Origin: BP-464 sp045805505
Lineage (GTDB): Bacteria; Actinomycetota; Thermoleophilia; Solirubrobacterales; Solirubrobacteraceae
Reading direction: 5' to 3'
Assembly: GCA_045805505.1 (NCBI GenBank)
Contig: JBJMLA010000141.1
Coordinates: forward strand, 1-64,000
DNA: 64,000 nt
Positions 58,391 through 64,000 of the stretch are shown here, piece by piece; positions within the stretch are counted from its first letter, which is position 1; every line of letters begins with the position of its first letter. The translations under genes and the position numbers were made by a program. The notes under the pieces are model-generated. The model was not told the origin of the DNA and did not search any database. It saw nothing but the letters and a program-made list of their open reading frames with translations.

Positions 58391-59752
58391 TCATGCGACC
58401 TCCACCCGCGCGATGGTCGTCAGCGACTGGTAGTAGACGTCGCGGCCGAAGCCGGGCGCCGGGAACAGGAAGCCCTGCGACGGCGACGGCACGTCGACCC
58501 GGGCCTTGTCGGCACCCGTGTCGAGATCGAGCACGACGAGCTGGTCATGACCGGTGGGCAGCGAGGCCCGGCGCACGGCGGGGAAGCGCGCCGCCCAGCG
58601 CATGGGCCCGGCGAGCGAGCGGCGCACCGCCGGCCTGCGCATCCACGCCAGGTCGGTCCAGTCCTGGGCGACCAGCTCGCGCGTGTCCGGATAGACGATC
58701 AGGTGCCCGGCGTGGGCGAAGCCGTCGCGGCGCCACAGCGGCTCGAGCTCGTCGCCGGTCATCCGCCAGGCGCGCAGCACCGCGTTGCCGGCGTCGTAGG
58801 CCACCACGATCCGGCCTTCCGGGTCCCAGGCCGGCGGGTTGGACTCGGTGCCGTAGGGCAGCCCGCTGATCTCGGTCGAGGCGACGCGCCGATCGTCGCC
58901 GAGGCGCGCCCACCACAGCCGCACCGGCGACGCGTCGCAACCCGTCCCGAGCATCGTGCGATCGACCGCGTTGCGCCCGTTGTCCATCCAGAAGACGTGC
59001 TCGCCGGTGATCACCGGATCCCACCCGAAGCCGCGCCCGGCGGCCGGGCCGTAGCGCGGGCGCCACGTCACGTCGATGTCGAGCCGGCCGGCGGCGCGGT
59101 CGAGGACCAGCCGGAACAGCGTCTGGGTGCCGACGGCGATGACCGTGTGGCCGTCGCTCGACAGGCGTGCGATCGACGGCTCGGGCAGGCGCAGCGGCGC
59201 GGCGACCGGCTCGAGCGTCTCGGGGTCGAGCACCGAGACGGTCGACGGCTCCAGGCCCGCGGGCGCGTCGCAGTCCTTGGTCACGAGCTCGCCCCCGTCC
59301 AGGACGACGAAGGAGTTGTGCGGCCGCACGCCGGGCAGCTCGCGCGAGGCGAGGACGTGCAGGTCGGGGCTCAGGCGGTGCGCCCAGCCGCCGTAGACCA
59401 TGTGCAGGTCGCCGTTGGCGTGCGCGGCGATGCCACCGGGCCAGTAGGGCCCGCCCGGCACGCGCGGCGAGGTGCCGGTCACGGCGAGCGTGTCGGGGTC
59501 CAGCCGTTCGACCCACGCCTCCAGCGGTGCGCCCTGGGCCCCGTCGCGCGGGAGGTCGTGGCGCAGCGCGTAGAGCTCGCCGGGGTTGCGGCGGGCCAGC
59601 ACGTCGGTGGCCGCGGCGTCGCGCACGGCGGCGACCCGCAGCCCCTCCCCCGGCCGCAGTCCGAGACCGGCGGTGCCGGCCACGCCCCAGCGCCGCGGCC
59701 CGCCGTCCTCGCCCGTCCACGGCTGCGGCCAGTATGCGCCCGGAGTGCTCAA
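58391..59752 (-). CDS. Beta-propeller-like hypothetical protein
   Basis: A 453-residue protein from TTG 59752 (TTGA overlap with the upstream stop). Repeated strand motifs (ELYALRHDLP, GGIAAHANGDLHMVYGGWAHRLSPDLHVLASREL, ARLSSDGHTVIAVGTQTLFRLVLD, PEGRIVVAYDAGNAVLRAWRM, QLVVLDLDTGADKARV) suggest a six- or seven-bladed propeller. It has no signal peptide, so it is cytoplasmic. No family recognised. Confidence 0.75.
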   Translation of the reverse strand: MSTPGAYWPQPWTGEDGGPRRWGVAGTAGLGLRPGEGLRVAAVRDAAATDVLARRNPGELYALRHDLPRDGAQGAPLEAWVERLDPDTLAVTGTSPRVPGGPYWPGGIAAHANGDLHMVYGGWAHRLSPDLHVLASRELPGVRPHNSFVVLDGGELVTKDCDAPAGLEPSTVSVLDPETLEPVAAPLRLPEPSIARLSSDGHTVIAVGTQTLFRLVLDRAAGRLDIDVTWRPRYGPAAGRGFGWDPVITGEHVFWMDNGRNAVDRTMLGTGCDASPVRLWWARLGDDRRVASTEISGLPYGTESNPPAWDPEGRIVVAYDAGNAVLRAWRMTGDELEPLWRRDGFAHAGHLIVYPDTRELVAQDWTDLAWMRRPAVRRSLAGPMRWAARFPAVRRASLPTGHDQLVVLDLDTGADKARVDVPSPSQGFLFPAPGFGRDVYYQSLTTIARVEVA

Positions 59753-60126
59753 GGCGCGAAGTGGCCGCCGGCGTCGCAGCAGATCAGCGTCGCGCGCTCG
59801 AGGCCGGCCACCCGATCGGGCAGCGCGGCGACGTACTCGGGGTCGGCGACCATCTGCAGGAACGCGGCACAGCTCGGGTACCAGACGGCGATCACCTCGT
59901 CGTAGTCGGCGTCGCCGGCGCCCACCACGGTCAGCGGATCCTGCGCGCCCCACAGCACCTGTCCGCCCGCGGCGGCGACCTTGCCCATGGCCACCATGCC
60001 GTAGCGCAGGTAGACGTCGCGGTCGCGGTACCGGTTGAGGTTGAGCATCACGATCGGGCCGTCGTCGGCGCCGCCCGCGCGCGCGGTGAGGTCCTGCAGC
60101 TGCTGCTCGTCGGGTTCGATCGGCAC
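59749..60126 (-). CDS. DUF1330-like protein
   Basis: A 125-residue dimeric alpha-beta barrel type protein: GPIVMLNLNRYRDRDVYLRYGMVAMGKVAAAGGQVLWGAQDPLTVVGAGDADYDEVIAVWYPSCAAFLQMVADPEYVAALPDRVAGLERATLICC matches the DUF1330 pattern. Function unknown. It lies 7 bases behind the TetR gene. Confidence 0.85.
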   Translation of the reverse strand: MPIEPDEQQLQDLTARAGGADDGPIVMLNLNRYRDRDVYLRYGMVAMGKVAAAGGQVLWGAQDPLTVVGAGDADYDEVIAVWYPSCAAFLQMVADPEYVAALPDRVAGLERATLICCDAGGHFAP

Positions 60127-60133
60127 GGCGCTC

Positions 60134-60745
60134 CTAGCGGTGGATGACGGCTTCCCAGATCTCGGTCAGCGTCTGGACCGCGACCTTCGCCGTCACGCGC
60201 GGCTCGCGGCCGAACGCGTCGAGCAGGTAGTTCTCATTGAGCAGGTTCAGCGCCCGCGCCGTCTCGGCGACGTCGGCGGCCGGCCGCTTGGCCAGGTGAT
60301 CGAGGCCGCGCAGCGACTCGGCCACGAAGTCGTCGAAGCGGGCGCGCATGGTCTCGTAGGCGGCGGCGATGGCGCGGTCCCCGGAGGCGGCCTCGGCGAC
60401 GGCGCGCAGCAGCGGACCGTGGCGCTCGTAGACACCCACCGCCGCTTCCATCGCGCGCGAGACCGCGGCGGTGTCGAGGTCCGGTCGCGCCTGGCCGAGC
60501 GCGCGCTGCGCGGCGTAGAGCTCGTCGATCGCCTCGCGGCCGGCGCGCAGCAGCAGGTCGGCCAGGTCGTCGAAGTGGCGGTAGAAGATCGTCCGCCCGA
60601 TGCCCGCCTCGGCCATCACGGCGTCGACGCTCAGCTCGGCGTAGGAGCGGCTGCGGACCAGCTCGGTGGCGGCCGCGACGATGCGCTCCCGGCTCTCCTG
60701 CCGGGTCTGCCGGACGCGCGCCTGGCGGGTTGCCGTGGGGGCCAT
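60134..60745 (-). CDS. TetR-family regulator leading the aat operon
   Basis: A 203-residue repressor-like protein. N-terminal HTH: RERIVAAATELVRSRSYAELSVDAVMAEAGIGRTIFYRHFDDLADLLLRAG. A C-terminal ligand domain follows. TATGCT lies 8 bases before the ATG. It is divergent by 56 bases from the sulfatase gene, with a TGTGTGACACA dyad inside the sulfatase promoter, so it probably controls the sulfatase genes as well as its own operon. Confidence 0.93.
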   Translation of the reverse strand: MAPTATRQARVRQTRQESRERIVAAATELVRSRSYAELSVDAVMAEAGIGRTIFYRHFDDLADLLLRAGREAIDELYAAQRALGQARPDLDTAAVSRAMEAAVGVYERHGPLLRAVAEAASGDRAIAAAYETMRARFDDFVAESLRGLDHLAKRPAADVAETARALNLLNENYLLDAFGREPRVTAKVAVQTLTEIWEAVIHR

Positions 60746-60753
60746 CGCGGGCG

Positions 60754-60759
60754 AGCATA
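60754..60759 (-). promoter_or_regulatory. -10-like box TATGCT before TetR gene
   Basis: Minus-strand TATGCT ends 8 bases before the ATG at 60745; leaderless arrangement. No clear -35. Confidence 0.45.
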
Positions 60760-60766
60760 GCCGAAG

Positions 60767-60795
60767 TTGACACTGTGTGACACACGCTGTACGTT
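60767..60795 (+). promoter_or_regulatory. Sulfatase promoter TTGACA-17-TACGTT with TetR-type operator
   Basis: Consensus -35 TTGACA (60767-60772), 17-base spacer and -10 TACGTT (60790-60795); GTG 60802 follows after 6 bases, so the mRNA should be leaderless. A perfect TGTGT-G-ACACA dyad (60774-60784) fills the spacer, and ACAC-T-GTGT (60770-60778) overlaps it. This is an ideal repressor position. Confidence 0.75.
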
Positions 60796-60801
60796 CGCTC
60801 G

Positions 60802-62433
60802 GTGATCCGGCGTCTCCGACTGCTGCCGGCCGCGATCGCCGTTGCGCTTGCCCTGCTCGCAACGGCCACCGCCCAGGCCCGCTCCACCTCCAGCGGGGGC
60901 GACGGCCGCCCCAACATCCTCGTCGTCATGACCGACGACATGGCCGCGAGCGACCTCGCGTCCATGCCCAACGTCAAGCGGCTGCTCGTCGAGCAGGGAA
61001 CGTCGTTCACCGGCGCGATCGACTCCTATCCCCTCTGCTGTCCGGCGCGGGCGACGTTCATCACCGGCCAGTACGCCCACAACCACGGGGTCGGCGGCAA
61101 CTTCTACCCCTACGGCTGGTACGGGATGAAGGACCGCGGCAACATCCTGCCGCGCTGGCTGCAGAAGTCCGGCTACCACACCGCGATGATCGGCAAGTGG
61201 CTCAACGGCTACGGCTCCAAGGACGCGCACGGCGAGGTCCCGGCCGGTTTCGACACGTGGCGCGGGCTGCTCGACACGTCGGCCTACGACTACTTCAACT
61301 ACGTCATGAACGCCGACGGCGCGCTGCGCACCTGGGGCGACGCGGCGTTCGCCAAGAAGCTCGTCAAGTTCGCCAAGATCCAGGTCACGTTCCGCAAGAA
61401 GCCGGGCGTCGCCGACGTCTTCAGCTATCTCGAGAAGGTCATGGGCCCGCGGCCCTACACCTACTGGGGCACGTCGAAGACCCAGGACTACTCGCCCGAC
61501 GTCACCGGCGGGATCACCGAGCGGCTCGTCTCGGCCCAGGCCAAGGCCAAGGACCCGTTCTTCATCTGGTGGTCGCCCGCCGCGTCGCATCGCGAGGACG
61601 TCGCCAACGCGCTGATGGGCCGGCCCGGCGCCGACCCGCGCCCGGCGCCGCGCTACGCCAAGAAGGTCTCGACGCTGGCGCTGCCGGAAGGTCCGAACTT
61701 CGACGAGGCCGACCTGACCGACAAGCCGCCGAACTCGCAGGCCGCGCTGCCGCCGCTGACCGACGCCCAGAAGCACCAGCTCACGCTCGACTACCAGGGC
61801 CGTATCGGGTCGCTGCTGGCCGTCGACGACCACGTCAAGCGCCTCGTCGACATCCTCAAGCGCACGCACCAGCTCGACAACACGATGATCGTGTTCCTCT
61901 CCGACAACGGCTGGCTGCAGGGCCAGCATCGCGTGCCGGGCGACAAGTACCTGCCCTACGAGGAGTCCCTGCGCGTGCCGTTCGTGCTGCGCGGACCGGG
62001 CGTGCCCAAGGGCCGCACGGTCTCCGGCCAGGTCGCCAACATCGATTTCGCGCCGACGCTGCTCGACGCCGCACGCGCCACCGCGGGCCGCAAGGTCGAC
62101 GGCGTCTCGCTGCTGCCGATCGCCCGCCGGCCGTCGAAGCTGCCGTCCCGCGCGATCGCGCTGGAGGCCACGTCGCGGCTGCTCACCGGCGACTTCCCGA
62201 TCATGTTCAACGGCTGGGACCGCCCCTACGACGGCGTGCGCACGGAGCGCTACACCTACGTCGTCTACCTCGAGGACGGCGCGCAGGAGCTGTATGACCG
62301 CAAGACCGATCCGCACGAGATGACCAACCTGGCCGACGATCCCGCCTACGCGACGATCAAGGCGCGACTGGCGGCGCGCATGAAGCGGCTGGCCGCCTGC
62401 AAGGGAGCCGCATGCACCGCCGTCACGCCCTGA
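60802..62433 (+). CDS. Secreted type I sulfatase
   Basis: A 543-residue arylsulfatase-family enzyme. A signal peptide (about 1-26) is followed by metal ligands D45-D46 (VVMTDDM) and the formylglycine signature C79-C-P-A-R83 followed by ATFITG. GKWLNGYG and FLSDNGWLQGQHRV (DN-G) follow, with EELYDRKTDPHEMTNL-type C-terminal segment. It cleaves sulfate esters outside the cytoplasm after Cys-to-formylglycine maturation by an FGE not seen here. It overlaps the next gene by 22 bases. Confidence 0.95.
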   Translation: MIRRLRLLPAAIAVALALLATATAQARSTSSGGDGRPNILVVMTDDMAASDLASMPNVKRLLVEQGTSFTGAIDSYPLCCPARATFITGQYAHNHGVGGNFYPYGWYGMKDRGNILPRWLQKSGYHTAMIGKWLNGYGSKDAHGEVPAGFDTWRGLLDTSAYDYFNYVMNADGALRTWGDAAFAKKLVKFAKIQVTFRKKPGVADVFSYLEKVMGPRPYTYWGTSKTQDYSPDVTGGITERLVSAQAKAKDPFFIWWSPAASHREDVANALMGRPGADPRPAPRYAKKVSTLALPEGPNFDEADLTDKPPNSQAALPPLTDAQKHQLTLDYQGRIGSLLAVDDHVKRLVDILKRTHQLDNTMIVFLSDNGWLQGQHRVPGDKYLPYEESLRVPFVLRGPGVPKGRTVSGQVANIDFAPTLLDAARATAGRKVDGVSLLPIARRPSKLPSRAIALEATSRLLTGDFPIMFNGWDRPYDGVRTERYTYVVYLEDGAQELYDRKTDPHEMTNLADDPAYATIKARLAARMKRLAACKGAACTAVTP

Positions 62434-63482
62434 CCCTCGCTGCCGGGCTCACGCTCGCCGCCGGCGCCGCCCCCGCCGCGGCGGTCGACCAGTCCGGGCT
62501 GCGCGACGCGCGCTACTGCGAGATCTTCCTCCTGCAGGGCGCCGTCCCCGACGCCAGCGCGGTCGTCTACAACTCGATCGGCCGCGGCACCTGCCCGCAG
62601 CCCGCGTGGGACGCCATCGACACCGACGCGATCAAGGAGCAGACCGGCGCGGCGGCCGTCCTGCTCAACGGACCGCGGCACTTCCTCATGGACTCGGTCA
62701 CCGGCGCGAAGACCGGCGCGAAGAAGACCCTCGGCGGGATCCCGATGACACGGGTCGCCGCGATCCCGATCCGCTCGGCCGCCGACCTGGACCGCAGCCT
62801 CTACACCGACCGCACGATCAACCGCTCGAACGTCTGGCGCTGGAAGCGCGGCCGCCGCGTCTTCGAGCTCGTTGCACCCGGCGGCGACGGCTATGTGATG
62901 CAGAGCTACGCGCAGATCGTCGACCCGGCCCAGACGCTCGCCGACCTCCCCGCCCTCGGCCGGCGCCTCGAGCAGCTGCCCGAGGGCTGGCGCTACCGCA
63001 CCCGGGTGCTGCGCGCACCGCTGGCCGTCGGCGCCACGGGCAGCGCGACGATCCTCCAGGACGACCTGCAGAACACCTACCAGCTGGCCAGCACCACACG
63101 GTCGGGCAAGCGGGCGAAGCACGCGATCGACCTCGCCGGCAAGACCAAGAACGACGGCCCGCAGGCCGACGGCGGCGTCACCGACCACGGCACGCTGACC
63201 GGCACGCCGTTCGGCAAGGGCTCCATCACGCTGGTGGGGACGATCGCCGGCGGCAAGCTCACCGGCCATTTCCGGCTGCGCTTCGCCAAGGGCGAGCTGT
63301 CGGGCACCGTCGACGCCCCGTTCACCGTGGCCGACGGCGAGATCGACTTCGTCGGCACCGGCCTGATCCTGCGCGGCACCGGCGCCTACCGCGGCGCGAC
63401 CGGGCGCTTCGACTTCCACGACCACAACACGCTCGACGGCCAGAACGGCGTCGTGACGGTCGCGGGCTCCGCGACCTACTGA
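62412..63482 (+). CDS. Secreted hypothetical protein in sulfatase cluster
   Basis: A 356-residue protein with a signal peptide (ALTLAAGLTLAAGAAPAAAV). The first half has YCEIFLLQGAVPDASAVVYNSIGRGTCPQPAWDAID and FLMDSVTGAKTGAKKTLGGIPMTRVAAIPI. The last 130 residues are a beta-barrel-like region (GKLTGHFRLRFAKGELSGTVDAPFTVADGEIDFVGTGLILRGTGAYRGATGRFDFHDHNTLDG) reminiscent of allene-oxide-cyclase-like barrels. Function unknown. Its start lies within the sulfatase end, so it is co-translated. Confidence 0.72.
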   Translation: MHRRHALTLAAGLTLAAGAAPAAAVDQSGLRDARYCEIFLLQGAVPDASAVVYNSIGRGTCPQPAWDAIDTDAIKEQTGAAAVLLNGPRHFLMDSVTGAKTGAKKTLGGIPMTRVAAIPIRSAADLDRSLYTDRTINRSNVWRWKRGRRVFELVAPGGDGYVMQSYAQIVDPAQTLADLPALGRRLEQLPEGWRYRTRVLRAPLAVGATGSATILQDDLQNTYQLASTTRSGKRAKHAIDLAGKTKNDGPQADGGVTDHGTLTGTPFGKGSITLVGTIAGGKLTGHFRLRFAKGELSGTVDAPFTVADGEIDFVGTGLILRGTGAYRGATGRFDFHDHNTLDGQNGVVTVAGSATY

Positions 63483-64000
63483 CCCGGCGCGGGCAACGGC
63501 CCGACGTCGACCTCGCAGTCCTTGCCCCGGCAGCCGACGAGCTGCTTGAGCTTGGCGGCGAGGATCGCCTTGATCTCGGCGTAGCGCGGATCGTTGTGGA
63601 AGCTCGTCAGCTCCCACGGGTCGACCTTGAGGTCGTAGAGCTCCTCGACGCCGTCGTCCTGGAGGTCGTAGCGGTAGCGGCCCGTGCGGATCGCCTTGTA
63701 GGGCGGCGCGTTGCGCGGGTTGACGAACGTCTCGAGCAGCACGCCGCGCCGCGCCACGAGCGAGGGCTTGCGGGCGACCGGCAGCAGCGAGCGGCCGTCG
63801 GCCGGCAGCTTGGCCTTCGCGTTGGCGATGTCGACGATCGTCGCGGCGAGGTCGGTGTTGACCACGGCGCCCTCGACCGAGCGGCCCTTGGGGAAGTCCG
63901 GGCCCGAGGCCAACAGCGGCACGTGCGCCGAGCCCTCGAACGGGAAGAACTTCACGCCCGAGGCGAAGTGGTCCTCGGTGACGGGGTCGCGGAGGCGGTG
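63476..64000 (-). CDS. Sulfatase, C-terminal part (partial)
   Basis: 174 residues of an enzyme similar to the sulfatase at 60802: HRLRDPVTEDHFASGVKFFPFEGSAHVPLLASGPDFPKGRSVEG, VVNTDLAATIVDIANAKAKLPADGRSLLPVARKPS and ELYDLKVDPWELTSFHNDPRYAEIKAILAAKLKQLVGCRGKDC. The frame continues past the right window edge, so the active-site half is not visible. It converges with the previous gene (7-base overlap). Confidence 0.92.
   Translation of the reverse strand, partial: HRLRDPVTEDHFASGVKFFPFEGSAHVPLLASGPDFPKGRSVEGAVVNTDLAATIVDIANAKAKLPADGRSLLPVARKPSLVARRGVLLETFVNPRNAPPYKAIRTGRYRYDLQDDGVEELYDLKVDPWELTSFHNDPRYAEIKAILAAKLKQLVGCRGKDCEVDVGPLPAPGQ

Noticed and set aside
61030..61060. Double cysteine at the sulfatase active site as an anomaly
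   Set aside because: C-C-P-A-R still fits the C-x-P-x-R signature and double Cys is common in bacterial sulfatases.

Overview
The window is very GC-rich, gene-dense bacterial chromosome. Third codon positions are almost all G or C, and no gap without a gene is longer than about 145 bases. Gene families and style (WS/DGAT, actinobacterial-type desaturase with its reductase, Ala/Arg/Gly-rich secreted proteins, many GTG and some TTG starts, leaderless promoters) point to an actinobacterium, most likely the Solirubrobacterales/Thermoleophilia. The taxonomic call is inference. I see no rRNA, tRNA, IS element, prophage, CRISPR or integration site, so this reads as ordinary chromosome.

Layout. 1-6.4 kb: partial sufC behind an overlapping Rrf2 regulator, then small secreted or hypothetical proteins, a class C beta-lactamase-like hydrolase and Ohr. 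6.5-13.7 kb: a cell-wall NlpC/P60 protein, a methyltransferase, MsrA, a large propeller-phosphoesterase, metallo-beta-lactamase-like and thioesterase proteins and a secreted trypsin. 13.7-25 kb is a lipid region: WS/DGAT coupled to an alpha/beta hydrolase, a secreted pentapeptide protein, a Baeyer-Villiger-type monooxygenase operon divergent from a TetR gene, a MarR-MFS operon, and a ferredoxin reductase-fatty acid desaturase-DUF2156 operon. 25-32 kb: a complete peptide ABC transporter operon (cupin, dppB, dppC, fused dppDF, dppA). 32-38.6 kb: Tim44-like protein, DHA2 exporter, patatin with a probable CTG start, thiolase. 38.6-47.9 kb: signalling genes (PAS-GAF-LuxR, PAS-PAS-EAL, GGDEF-HD-GYP) mixed with hydrolases and a secreted adenosine deaminase-like enzyme. 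47.9-57.3 kb: a redox island in which a histidine kinase and response regulator converge with overlapping 3' ends, and each is divergent from an operon led by or containing one of two paralogous flavoproteins. 57.3-60.7 kb: a six-gene coupled operon led by TetR that carries aat and a GroES-like gene. 60.8-64 kb: sulfatase cluster.

Cross-cutting features. Many transcription units have a TANNNT box 6-8 bases before the start codon, as expected for leaderless mRNAs; two of these (before the TetR gene at 19257 and the sulfatase at 60802) also have good -35 boxes at 17-base spacing. Translational coupling through TGATG and TTGA overlaps is very common. Several convergent pairs overlap antisense at their 3' ends, by as much as 157 bases. 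The redox island around the two-component pair is the best candidate for an undescribed system.
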